Positions 7,553 through 15,008 of a DNA stretch of 64,000 nt are shown here, one piece after another; the stretch's first letter is position 1, and every line of letters starts with the position of its first letter. The position numbers and the translations under genes were made by a program. Origin of the DNA: CAIYRG01 sp963747255 (GTDB lineage Bacteria; Pseudomonadota; Alphaproteobacteria; Micropepsales; Micropepsaceae); assembly GCA_963747255.1 (NCBI GenBank), contig CAVVEG010000015.1, positions 3,533 through 67,532 on the forward strand, given 5' to 3'. A model generated the notes under the pieces. That model had not been told where the DNA came from. It saw only the letters and a list, made by a program, of their open reading frames with translations, and searched no databases.

Positions 7553-8220
7553 CCACAACGCCCGAACTGATCGAATCCCTGTCGCAAAATCTCCAGCCGG
7601 TCGCGCCCGCGCGTCCGCCGCTGACGCGCGCATGCGCCTGGCTGCTCGCCTGCATCGCGCTCGTCGCGCTGACGGCATGGATGACCGGCGCCTGGCCCCT
7701 GATGCTTTCGCGCCTCGCGCTGCCGCGCTTTGCCGTCGAGATGGCGGCAACTCTGGCAACCGGAATCGCAGGCATCGCGGCCGCTTTCATGCTCAGCATC
7801 CCCGACCGCAGCCGCAACTGGGTCGTTCTGCCCCTGCCGTTTCTCGCACTGTGGTTGTTCAGCAGCGGCTATGGCTGTTACCAGAACTGGCTCGTCACCG
7901 GGGCAGACGGTCTGAAGCTCGGGCGCTCGGCCGACTGCTTCACCTTCATCATCGGGTGCAGCATCCCGCTCGCCGCTGCATTGTGGCTGGCCCTGCGGCG
8001 CATGGCGGCGGGCCTCGATCCGCTGAAAGTCACCGCAACCGGTGGTCTCGGCGTTGCGGCGCTCTCCGCCGCAGCGCTGCAACTCTGGCATCCCTTCGAT
8101 GTGACCGTCATGGATCTCGCCGCTCATGTCGCGGCGGTGGGGATCGTCTGCCTTGCCGTTATCGCCGCCGGCCGGCGCCAACTCGCAATCACTCTCGCCG
8201 GTGCAAACGCACACCAGTAG
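7549..8220 (+). CDS. nrsF: NrsF-like membrane anti-sigma factor (DUF1109)
   Basis: 223 residues from GTG 7549, overlapping sigF. About six hydrophobic segments follow an N-terminal cytosolic helix of roughly 25 residues (TPELIESLSQNLQPV) that would hold the sigma factor. Cys110 (SSGYGCYQNW), Cys130 and Cys137 lie at or near the periplasmic side. In Caulobacter NrsF, conserved cysteines are needed for metal sensing. The pairing, order and overlap support an anti-sigma role that keeps the bufferin operon off until metal stress. Confidence 0.85.
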   Translation: MTTTPELIESLSQNLQPVAPARPPLTRACAWLLACIALVALTAWMTGAWPLMLSRLALPRFAVEMAATLATGIAGIAAAFMLSIPDRSRNWVVLPLPFLALWLFSSGYGCYQNWLVTGADGLKLGRSADCFTFIIGCSIPLAAALWLALRRMAAGLDPLKVTATGGLGVAALSAAALQLWHPFDVTVMDLAAHVAAVGIVCLAVIAAGRRQLAITLAGANAHQ

Positions 8221-8230
8221 AGCATTTTCC

Positions 8231-8253
8231 GCCGAAGTGACTGCCACTTCGGC
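8231..8253 (+). terminator. Hairpin after nrsF
   Basis: Perfect 9 bp stem GCCGAAGTG / CACTTCGGC with a five-base loop, 11 bases after the nrsF stop. There is no T-run after it, so it is a weak terminator or an RNA-stabilising hairpin. Confidence 0.45.
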
Positions 8254-8268
8254 GAAGCCAATGAGTTA

Positions 8269-9325
8269 GAGCGGGATGAGTTTAAGTCGGATCAGCAATA
8301 GCCGGCATTCCTAAAATAGTTTGCACACTCCTCGGCGGTGAAGTCGCCGAGCAGGTGTCCGATTGCGGCGCAGACGGTTTCTATGGTCCTCGCCGCGGCC
8401 TTACGCAGAAAGTGCTTCAGTTTCGCGAACAGTTGCTCGATCGGATTCAGATCGGGCGAGTATTTCGGCAGAAAGATTAAATGCGCGCCGACCTCGCGGA
8501 TTGCCCTGCGCACGGCCCTGCTTTTGTGACTGCCCAGGTTGTCGATGATCACGATATCGCCCGGTTTCAGTGTCGGAACGAGCACTTTTTCCACATACAG
8601 CAGGAACCACTCGCCGTTGATTGGACCGTCAATGACCCATGGAGCATCAATCCGGTCGTATCGCAGCGCGGCGAGGAAGGTCATTGTATTCCAATGACCA
8701 TAGGGAGCCTTGGCCGGCAGGCGCTCGCCTTTCGGACCCCACCCGCGCAAAGCCGCCATATTGGTTTTCGTCCAGGTCTCGTCGATGAAGACCAGCCGTG
8801 AGGGATCAATCCGTTTCTGATATCGCGCCCATTGCGCGCGCCTTCTCGCGACGTCGGGGCGATCCTGTTCGCTGGGCAGAACGGTTTTTTTTATAGCTCA
8901 GGCATTCGTCGTGAACGAACTGCCAGACGGAACGGTAATCCACCTTCAGATCACGTTGGGCCAGCAGCTCCGCCACAAGTCCGCGCAGCGTGAAATCGCT
9001 GGCATTGCACCGCCCGATCAGCCACATGCGATGCTCTCCGGAAATCGCTTTGGGCTTGTGGCCGCCCATCTGTCCGGGCCTGACGTGACCTTTTTCCCGA
9101 AACTGTTTAACCCACTCGATCACCCGGCTGGGAGCAACGCCAAAACGATGCGCCGCTCCCCGGCGGCTCATTCCTTCCTGCTCAACCGCTGCAACAACTC
9201 GTTCCCGCAGATCCATCGAGTATGGCTTTGCCATGACATGCTGGCCTCCGTCTCCAGCCAGCATGTTGAATCTAACTCGCGACCTTTTGGGAATCCCTAC
9301 AATTCAGCCTAAAGTCATCCCGCTC
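8269..9325 (-). mobile_element. IS630 family insertion sequence
   Basis: 1,057 bp. Terminal inverted repeats start GAGCGGGATGA-G/C-TTTA at 8269 and, inverted, end at 9325. TA dinucleotides flank both ends (8267-8268, 9326-9327), which is the IS630/mariner target duplication. It carries one transposase in two frames on the minus strand and inserted between nrsF and the SciP homologue. Confidence 0.9.
8292..9234 (-). CDS. IS630 transposase (two frames joined at an A8 run)
   Basis: The N-terminal half starts at ATG 9234 (MAKPYSMDLRERVVAAVEQEGMS) with a helix-turn-helix and runs to SYKK. The C-terminal half holds the DDE core: VFIDETWTKTN, IIDNLGSHKS and the final LPKYSPDLNPIEQLF. The halves are out of frame. 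With seven instead of eight A residues at 8885-8892 (T on the plus strand) the reading is continuous (SYKK-TVLPSEQDRPDV). Either transcriptional or ribosomal slippage on the A8 run makes the full enzyme, or one extra base inactivates it. Confidence 0.85.
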
Positions 9326-9326
9326 T

Positions 9327-9367
9327 AGAGCGCCTTTCCGATTCCTTCCAATGGGAAAACGCTCTAA
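9327..9367 (+). repeat. Imperfect inverted repeat beside the IS630 right end
   Basis: AGAGCG at 9327-9332 pairs with CGCTCT at 9361-9366, with TTTCC and GGGAAA continuing the stem around an inner loop. It can form a hairpin in front of the SciP homologue. A related AGAGCATTTTCC stretch lies on the other side of the IS at 8220-8230, so the IS may have split an older intergenic palindrome. Confidence 0.4.
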
Positions 9368-9435
9368 TATTTTGGCCGCGCGAGAAACCGTCCCAACGGT
9401 CGAACGTTTATGGCCGAGCTTGGCTCGGTAAAAAC

Positions 9436-9699
9436 GTGCATATGCAGCGCCCGAAGAAGATTCCCTGGACCAATGGACTGGCCAAATACCTGTCGTCGGA
9501 TGATTTACCGCCTTCAGACATAAAACGTTGGAGCCCCCGGCGCAAAGCCGAAGTGGCGGCGGCTGTAACGGGTGGCCTGCTGACGCCGGAAGAAGCCTGC
9601 GGCAGGTACGGCCTGAGCGCGGAAGAACTTTCCAGCTGGCAATCCGCGTACCAGCGCCACGGTGTCGGAGGACTGCGCGTAACGCGCATTCCCGACTAA
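9436..9699 (+). CDS. sciP: DUF1153 / SciP-like CtrA-inhibitory regulator
   Basis: 87 residues from ATG 9436 (ATG 9442 is equally possible). The pattern LPPSDIKRWSPRRKAEVAAAV, GGLLTPEEACGRYGLSAEEL and SSWQSAYQRHGVGGLRVTRI is the helix-turn-helix of DUF1153. In Caulobacter, SciP binds CtrA and blocks activation of cell-cycle promoters. The family is largely confined to Alphaproteobacteria, so this is also a taxonomic marker. The N-terminus is more diverged than usual and this may be a second DUF1153 copy in the genome. Confidence 0.75.
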   Translation: MHMQRPKKIPWTNGLAKYLSSDDLPPSDIKRWSPRRKAEVAAAVTGGLLTPEEACGRYGLSAEELSSWQSAYQRHGVGGLRVTRIPD

Positions 9700-9908
9700 C
9701 CCCCTCCCCTCGATAATCGGCCGTCTCGTCCACGCACGCAGCCAATGGCCGCGCGCGCCGGTATTTTGATCAGACCACGGAGCATCCATCATGATATTCC
9801 CGGGCCGGTGACTTTGATTCACTTCGCCCTGGAACGATCGCCGCGTTTACCGGATGTCGCCGGCGCCCCCTGAGCGAGGCCAATGCGAGAACGGGTTGCA
9901 GGACAGGA

Positions 9909-10046
9909 CTAATTGTCATCCCGCTCTTGCAGCAGCTTTGCCATGCGCTCGTAATCCACCGCGACGCTGAGCACCATCGCCTTGGCGCTCGCATTGGTCA
10001 TGCATTCGGCGAATACGCGGAGCTCATCCGCGTAGCTCAGATATCT
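9909..10046 (-). pseudogene. Fragment of the small helical-protein family
   Basis: On the minus strand, ending at TAG 9909, the frame reads YADELRVFAECMTNASAKA then MVLSVAVDYERMAKLLQERDDN. This follows the same heptad-like pattern as the other small helical proteins here (paired with 10190, 11892, 15908, 16258 and 27492). There is no ATG upstream before an in-frame TGA near 10051, only a poor TTG, so it is probably a decayed or truncated copy. Confidence 0.4.
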
Positions 10047-10189
10047 CCAAATCCTGCTTTTGTCGCCGGGCAACCCTCACCGTCCCAGCCCCCGCGATTC
10101 TTTAGACCCTGCGCTTTGGGCAAAGCAAGCAGCCGCAGGTCGCCACTGCTGATATTTCGGGAACTTTTTATTGCGCGCTCAGCGTAACC

Positions 10190-10405
10190 ATGGGTGTAAT
10201 GACGAAACTGGGGGCTGCCTCCATGGAGCTGGTCGCCGAATTTCGCAAGAACACGCAGGCCTGCCGCGCGATGGCCGAAAAGGCGAAGACACAGGAACTG
10301 CGTTCGCATTTCATGGAGCTGGCAAAGCAGTGGACCAGCCTTGCGGCCGAACGCGAGAAATTCATCCAGAAGTCCAGGAGCGCCGAAAAACGCCGGACCA
10401 ATTAG
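10190..10405 (+). CDS. Small helical hypothetical protein (YRxxAxxC...LAxxW family)
   Basis: 71 residues from ATG 10190 (ATG 10199 and 10223 are also in frame). It is almost all helix: VAEFRKNTQACRAMAEKAK, then LRSHFMELAKQWTSLAAERE, then a charged tail. The pattern A-x-x-C-x-x-M-A-x-x-A followed by L-x-x-L-A-x-x-W-x-x-L-A-x-E recurs in at least four other short genes of this window. Function unknown. The IS701 element inserted exactly at its stop codon, whose TAG is part of the target duplication. Confidence 0.6.
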   Translation: MGVMTKLGAASMELVAEFRKNTQACRAMAEKAKTQELRSHFMELAKQWTSLAAEREKFIQKSRSAEKRRTN

Positions 10406-11829
10406 CATTACAGTTGCTTGTTTTGTTGATCTCTAAATCCATGGGCAACCATGATTCGGGAGGTCATGGATGTCCGGTGCATCGATTGAGACGACGTTAG
10501 AGGCTTGGGCGTCGTCATTGCGCGATGTGAAAGCGCGTATTCGATTGTTGTTTACGCAGGAGCGGGTAGCGGCGTCGGCAGGCTTGTTCCTGGACGGTTT
10601 GCTTGGGGATGAGCGGCGCAAGACGGGCTGGATGCGCGCGGAAGCGGCGGGCGATCCCGGTCCGTGGCGCCAGCAGGCGATCCTGGGCCGCGGGCGGTGG
10701 GACGCGGATGCGTTGCGCGACATCGTGCGCGATTACGCGCTGGAAACGCTTGCTGATGAGGATGCGGTTCTCGTCATTGACGAGACCGGTTTTTTGAAGC
10801 AGGGCAAGGTTTCGTGCGGGGTTGCACGCCAGTACACGGGCTCGGCGGGTAAGATCACCAACTGCCAGATCGGCGTCTTCGCCTCCTATGTGTCGCGTCA
10901 CGGCCACGCCTTCATCGACCGGGCGCTTTATCTGCCGAAAGATTGGACGGACGATCCCGAGCGCCTGAAGACGGCGCATGTGCCGGACGATGTGGGCTTT
11001 GCGACGAAACCCCAGATCGCACGCCGGATGATCGCGCGTGCGATCGCCGCAAAGGTCCCGTTCTCTTTTGTCGCGGCGGACAGCGTGTATGGCACCGGGG
11101 ACATCGAGAGCGCCCTGCGCAAGGCAGGCAAGGGCTATGTCCTGGGCGTCGCCTCCAACCACGTGTTCCGTTCTTGGGGCAAGAAGCAGCGGGTTGGCGG
11201 GACGGCCGGAAAGATCGCGCAAAATCTTCCACAAAACACCTGGCGGCGCCTGTCGGCGGGCGAAGGAACCAAGGGGCCGCGCCTGCATGACTGGGCCTAT
11301 CTCGAACTGGCCGATCTCGATGCCGGCCAATACAACAGCGTTCTCGCCGGGGCGTGGACGCGAGGCCTTCTGATCCGCCGCAACATTGCCGACGGCGACC
11401 TTGCGTTCTTCTCTACGTGGTGCCCCAAGGGCATGCCCATGGAAAAGCTGGTATCGGTCGAAGGCCATCGCTGGGCCATCGAAGAAAGCTTTGAAGCCGC
11501 CAAGAACGAACTCGGCCTCGATCACAATGAAAGCCGCTCCTGGCATGGTTGGCACCGGCATGTGTCGCTGGTCATGCTCGCCTTCGCCATGATGGCCGCC
11601 ATCCGGCATCGCGCCAATGTTCCGCCGCTGCCCAAAAAAACGATGCTCCGTCTTCGGACCAAACAGCGCTCCTGATCCGATGGTCGGTCCAGGAAATCCG
11701 CCGCATCGCCATGAAACTCGCGCAACGGCGCATCCAGCCCGCCCACGTCATCGCATGGTCTTTATGGCGCCGCGCCCATCAAGCCGAAGCGCGCCGCGCG
11801 CACCTCAAAAGGAAAAGGCAACTGTAATG
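10406..11829 (+). mobile_element. IS701 family insertion sequence
   Basis: 1,424 bp bounded by inverted repeats CATTACAGTTGC (10406-10417 and inverted at 11818-11829). It is flanked by the 4 bp direct repeat TTAG (10402-10405, 11830-11833), which fits the YTAR target consensus of IS701. It contains one transposase gene on the plus strand. Confidence 0.9.
10470..11827 (+). CDS. IS701 transposase (two frames joined at an A7 run)
   Basis: The first frame runs 10470-11675 (401 residues) with the DDE-type core: AVLVIDETGFLKQGKVSCGVARQY, FVAADSVYG and a C-terminal HRWAIEESFEAAKNELGLDHNE carrying the catalytic glutamate region. The last 50 residues of the family (LIRWSVQEIRRIA ... PAHVIAWSLWRRAHQA) are in the -1 frame and end at 11827. 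The frames meet at seven A residues (11634-11640). The enzyme is made by -1 slippage there, or the gene has a one-base deletion. Confidence 0.85.
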
Positions 11830-11891
11830 TTAGGGCACGTCCGGGCACCAATGCGACCGGGGCCGGCAACGGCGGTCAAGCGTCGAACAAT

Positions 11892-12110
11892 CTAATGGGC
11901 TGACTTCGAGCCCTCCTGGCCCGTCCCCCTGCGCTCAACCATCGAGTCGAAATTTTCCGCCTCACCCTCATTGCGCGCTGGAAGCGCCAGAGCCAGCCAT
12001 TTGCTCGCAAGCCGCAACCAGGAGACCCGCAATTCCCTCGAATTGGATCGTCGCGACATGCGTTCGCAATATTCCGCCTGCCTTCTGTACTCGTCCGATT
12101 TGTCACTCAT
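11892..12110 (-). CDS. Small helical hypothetical protein (YRxxAxxC...LAxxW family)
   Basis: 72 residues from ATG 12110. The helical pattern SDEYRRQAEYCERMSRRSN then RELRVSWLRLASKWLALAL matches the small family also seen at 10190, 15908, 16258 and 27492. The C-terminal tail is charged and unrelated to the others. It lies just right of the IS701 end. Function unknown; the Cys is shared with 10190 and 27492. Confidence 0.55.
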   Translation of the reverse strand: MSDKSDEYRRQAEYCERMSRRSNSRELRVSWLRLASKWLALALPARNEGEAENFDSMVERRGTGQEGSKSAH

Positions 12111-12208
12111 GCGCTCATACTCGTGACTTAGCCCAAGTCACTTGCACAACGCCGCCGTTTCCGCCCCGGTTCCGCGCAATTTGATGTTTGAATTGTCGGC
12201 TTTCCGAC

Positions 12209-13219
12209 CTATCGGGCGGGAAAGCGGACCGAGGCGATGGTGCCGCTGCCGTCCCGCCGGCGGCAAATCTCGTAGCTGCCTTGAAGCTGATTGGCAAGCG
12301 AGCGGATCAGTTTCTGCCCGAGGCCATGCCCGTCCTGCGCCTGTTGCTCCTCCACCGGCATTCCCACCCCGTCATCCTCGACACACAAAATGCATTCGCC
12401 CTCACGCGAACGGAAGGTCACCTGCACTTTGCCGGCCCGACTGCCGGGGAACGCGTGCTTCATGGCGTTGGTCAGGAGTTCGTTCGCGATCAGGCCGAGC
12501 ACCACCGCAGTCGGCTCCGCAACCGGGCGCGCATCGGCCTGCGCCTCGACCGCTATGGGCCTGACGCTAACCAGCGAGGATTGCACATCACGGCACAGAT
12601 CGTCGATGAATTCCCGCATCTGCACGACCGCCAATTCATTCGAGCGCGACAAACGATTTTGCAACCGGGCAAAAACATGGATGCGGTCGGCGATCCTGCG
12701 CAGATGATCCCGCAATTTGGGGTCATCCTTGGCCGATTGCTCTTCCATTTTGATCAGTCCGATCAGCCGCGCCAGTTCGTTGCGCGTGCGATGCGCCAAT
12801 TCCTGCAGCAGCAGGTCCTTCTCCCGTTCCGACGCCGCAAGCGCATCGACCGAGCGATGCAGATCGTCGAGTGCCTTGTGCAGCATCTCGACCATTCCGC
12901 CCGACACCAGCCCCACCACCATGAAAATGCCCCACGCAACCAGATCGGGTGCGGCCGCCGGCGAAAACGCCCTGTCCGGATGCAGCGCAAAGAACCCCAT
13001 GATCCCGCCCGCAAGTCCGGTCGCCAGCAGCGAGGAAAAGTGGTCGAACAGCGCGGCGCAAATGATGATGATGCAGAGAAAAAACAGGAACGGATATTGC
13101 GCGGCCTCGTACCAGAACGCCTGCAGCACCACGACGATTCCCGTTAGAATGATGGTCAGCAGATAACGGAGCCATATGGGCCAACGTCTGGTGGGTAGCA
13201 AAGGGCCATAGGGCTGCAC
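12209..13219 (-). CDS. DUF4118-type membrane sensor histidine kinase (HWE/HisKA_2 group)
   Basis: 336 residues. Four membrane helices in the first 110 residues (DUF4118/KdpD-like sensor, including YPFLFFLCIIIICAALFDHF). Then a linker helix and a phosphoacceptor box KDLLLQELAHRTRNELARL with His143, and an ATPase domain with NELLTNAMKHAFPG, CVEDDGVGMP and GHGLGQKLIRSLANQL. The box matches HWE/HisKA_2 kinases, which usually feed general stress or light responses in Alphaproteobacteria. The likely start is a GTG giving MQPYGPLL. No response regulator is adjacent. Confidence 0.85.
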   Translation of the reverse strand: MQPYGPLLPTRRWPIWLRYLLTIILTGIVVVLQAFWYEAAQYPFLFFLCIIIICAALFDHFSSLLATGLAGGIMGFFALHPDRAFSPAAAPDLVAWGIFMVVGLVSGGMVEMLHKALDDLHRSVDALAASEREKDLLLQELAHRTRNELARLIGLIKMEEQSAKDDPKLRDHLRRIADRIHVFARLQNRLSRSNELAVVQMREFIDDLCRDVQSSLVSVRPIAVEAQADARPVAEPTAVVLGLIANELLTNAMKHAFPGSRAGKVQVTFRSREGECILCVEDDGVGMPVEEQQAQDGHGLGQKLIRSLANQLQGSYEICRRRDGSGTIASVRFPAR

Positions 13220-13396
13220 GATTAGACCTCCCGCTGCGCGCGCGAAACGAACGACGATGCGCGGTCTGAGGTTCCGGGAACGGCCAGGCTGTCGCCGGTT
13301 TATTTCAGCGGTTCCGCGCGGAACAATATCCTCGGCCCCGCAGGTCTGCGGCGCGTGAAACCATGCCGCGCAAACGCGCGCCGCCGGATCGCCCGC

Positions 13397-13798
13397 TTAC
13401 GGAATCAGGCGGATTTCGGCGCGGTCATTGCCGCCCGGAAGATTGACGCCGTCCGCCGACAGCACCACCCGCGAATACAGTTTCGGATCGGCGCCGGTCG
13501 CCGCGATGATGTTCTGGATCGCCGTATAGCGGTCTTCGACTACGTCGGGACCGCCGGGCACTTTCGGCGGCACCGCAATTTCGATCTTCGAGGGCTTGCG
13601 CTCCTCCGCGGCTTTGGCCGCCTCCCGCACGATCACCTGCGCTTCCACGGCAAGATCGGCCGTTCTTGGCGTAAAGAAAACCACGTAACGGGCCGGAAGG
13701 GGCTCGGCTTGCGGCGTCTGAACCGTCCTTGTCCCGCCTATCGTGCCGCACCCCGCCACAGCAATCAGCACACAACCCAATGCAAGTTTGCGCAACAT
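13397..13798 (-). CDS. Putative lipoprotein, OmpA-like C-terminal character
   Basis: 133 residues from ATG 13798, with a lipobox ending VAGC (Cys17). The rest (RYVVFFTPRTADLAVEAQVIVREAAKAAEERK ... VVLSADGVNLPGGNDRAEIRLIP) resembles a diverged OmpA/MotB peptidoglycan-binding fold, where FF..R.A.L is followed by a long helix and a final strand. The key Asp/Arg residues of OmpA are not obvious. It lies 43 bases after the repressor-controlled operon and may be read from it. Confidence 0.55.
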   Translation of the reverse strand: MLRKLALGCVLIAVAGCGTIGGTRTVQTPQAEPLPARYVVFFTPRTADLAVEAQVIVREAAKAAEERKPSKIEIAVPPKVPGGPDVVEDRYTAIQNIIAATGADPKLYSRVVLSADGVNLPGGNDRAEIRLIP

Positions 13799-13840
13799 TT
13801 CGTCCCTCCCGTCAGGATCGCGTTTTGGACCGGATAACGG

Positions 13841-14014
13841 CTACCGGAGGTTTGCGTTCCGTTCTTTCTTCCGCGCCCGCGCGATCAGTTCGCTCAAACG
13901 GCTGCGATATTTCCGGTTCGCCTCGTTCTTGCACTGCCGCCCGTAACGCTGTCCTTTCAGCCGGTTTTCGGCGCCGCAGCCGCTGCAGACCGCCTCGCCT
14001 TTCTTCCGCCTCAT
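13841..14014 (-). CDS. Small zinc-ribbon-like protein
   Basis: 57 residues from ATG 14014, which overlaps the DUF6456 stop by ATGA. CSGCG at residues 10-14 is followed by QRYGRQCKNEANRKYRSRL and a basic C-terminus, so it could hold a metal with Cys10, Cys13 and Cys28 plus another ligand. Such short Cys/Arg proteins are common in phage-like gene clusters. It is the last gene of the RusA-like operon. No function known. Confidence 0.5.
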   Translation of the reverse strand: MRRKKGEAVCSGCGAENRLKGQRYGRQCKNEANRKYRSRLSELIARARKKERNANLR

Positions 14015-14508
14015 GCCAGCCGGTAAAAGCCCGCAAGCAAATCCAGCGCGACACAGAGCGCCAGAGGCAGTTTCGCCGCCGGCTCTCCCAACCGCCGCGC
14101 CGCCTCGCCGACCGCTTCATTCTCCAGTACGATCAGCTCCAGGATCCGGAACCCCGTCCGTCCGACATGCGCCCGCGCGGCATTCATCCGCCGGATGGCG
14201 TCGCATTTGATGTCCGCCGGCGCCAGTTGCCGCAGCCCCGCACCGCCCGCCGCCGATCCGCTCAGCGCCGGCGACATCGCATATCCGCCGATCAGCGCCA
14301 GTTCGCGATCGCGTTGCAGTTTCCGGCCTGCCCCATGCTGCGCCAGATCGATATGCCGGTGCGCCAGAAGCCATTCCAGCCGGTCGCTGTTGATGTTCTG
14401 CAAACTCTGCGACGCGATCCGCCGGCCGCGCCCCTCGATGTCCCGCGCCGGACGAAACTCCGGGGGATTTCCGTCATGCCCCGGAACGGGCGTCCGCTCC
14501 GGTTTCAC
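14011..14508 (-). CDS. DUF6456 domain protein
   Basis: 165 residues from GTG 14508 (GGAG seven bases upstream), overlapping the RusA-like stop. The conserved part starts near residue 35 (QNINSDRLEWLLAHRHIDLAQHGAGRKLQRD), continues with DAIRRMNAARAHVGRTGFRILELIVLENEAVGEAARRLG and ends LPLALCVALDLLAGFYRL. This is the DUF6456 pattern: a helical domain of alphaproteobacterial and phage-like proteins, perhaps DNA-binding. It is in a tight operon under the S24 repressor. Confidence 0.6.
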   Translation of the reverse strand: MKPERTPVPGHDGNPPEFRPARDIEGRGRRIASQSLQNINSDRLEWLLAHRHIDLAQHGAGRKLQRDRELALIGGYAMSPALSGSAAGGAGLRQLAPADIKCDAIRRMNAARAHVGRTGFRILELIVLENEAVGEAARRLGEPAAKLPLALCVALDLLAGFYRLA

Positions 14509-14897
14509 GTTGCTGCTCCTTCCGCCGGGTGAATTTCGATCCGTACACCGCCGACAGCTCCCCAGCAGAGCGTCAGCCGCCGAAGGACACGCGAGTCCGC
14601 CGAGGCGATCAGGCGGGTTCCGATCAGAAGCTGCAGGCACGCATTCGGCAGATCCCAGATCGCGCGCCCCTGCCTTCCGCCGCGAAACATGAGAGAGACT
14701 TCAACCGGCCCGACAAAGGGGCGAACCCCGCTGGACAAAATCGCGTCAAGGGCCGCCTGCCGCCAGGCGCTGCCGGCCTCTTCCGCGTGGCCCGGCAGCG
14801 GCAGGTCCAGAACCGCCGCCGCACGCGCCGGGACCGCCCCCTTTCGCACCCTGAAGACGCGCCCCGACAACCCGCGCCCGCTTTCCATCACATCCAT
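14505..14897 (-). CDS. RusA-like Holliday junction resolvase candidate
   Basis: 130 residues from ATG 14897, with a perfect GGAGGA seven bases upstream. The order V-x-V-S-L-M-F-R-G, then AIWDLPNACLQLLIGTRLIASADSRVLRRLTLCWG and a final beta strand VRIEIHP follows RusA. There the metal-binding aspartates sit in RxxDxDN and DD/DxxV; here DLPN and ADSRV stand in those places, so one acidic residue may be missing. RusA cuts four-way junctions. It is the first gene of the repressor-controlled operon, with a palindromic operator 35 bases upstream. Confidence 0.5.
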   Translation of the reverse strand: MDVMESGRGLSGRVFRVRKGAVPARAAAVLDLPLPGHAEEAGSAWRQAALDAILSSGVRPFVGPVEVSLMFRGGRQGRAIWDLPNACLQLLIGTRLIASADSRVLRRLTLCWGAVGGVRIEIHPAEGAAT

Positions 14898-14931
14898 GCA
14901 CGTCCTCCGTTTGCGCCACAGGAAGACTGGT

Positions 14932-14947
14932 ATAGGACTGTTCCTAT
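14932..14947. promoter_or_regulatory. Operator palindrome of the S24 repressor, RusA-operon copy
   Basis: ATAGGACTGTTCCTAT, an inverted repeat with 6 bp half-sites ATAGGA/TCCTAT. On the minus strand it overlaps the likely -10 (TATACC, 14934-14929), with TCTTGA 17 bases farther upstream (14957-14952). A near-identical palindrome lies at 49427-49442 with the same relation to its -10. It stands between the divergent RusA-like gene and the repressor gene, as expected for an autoregulated switch. Confidence 0.65.
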
Positions 14948-14971
14948 TAAATCAAGAGGCATAATCCTACT

Positions 14972-14994
14972 GGCGGAATAGGTTTTTTTCCGCC
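14972..14994 (+). promoter_or_regulatory. Hairpin between the operator and the repressor start
   Basis: GGCGGAA (14972-14978) and TTCCGCC (14988-14994) form a 7 bp stem with a loop containing TAGGTTTTT. It sits 14 bases before the repressor ATG, where a ribosome site would be, and no Shine-Dalgarno is visible. It may act as a second operator half-site pair (ATAGG/CCTAT overlap it) or limit translation. Confidence 0.35.
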
Positions 14995-15008
14995 TATGAT
15001 CCGTTTCC

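Noticed and set aside
7414..8247. 277-codon open frame opposite nrsF
   Set aside because: Rich in Gly/Asp/Arg/Gln, no motif; the plus strand carries a coupled sigma/anti-sigma pair.
10029..10045. GCGTAGCTCAG, resembling the D-arm of a tRNA
   Set aside because: No T-arm GTTCGA-type sequence or acceptor stem at the right distance, and the bases are explained by a small helical-protein fragment on the other strand.
13812..14120. Overlapping 102-codon frame over the zinc-ribbon and DUF6456 genes
   Set aside because: The ATGA-coupled short genes in the other frame fit better and show Cys-x-x-Cys and DUF6456 patterns.
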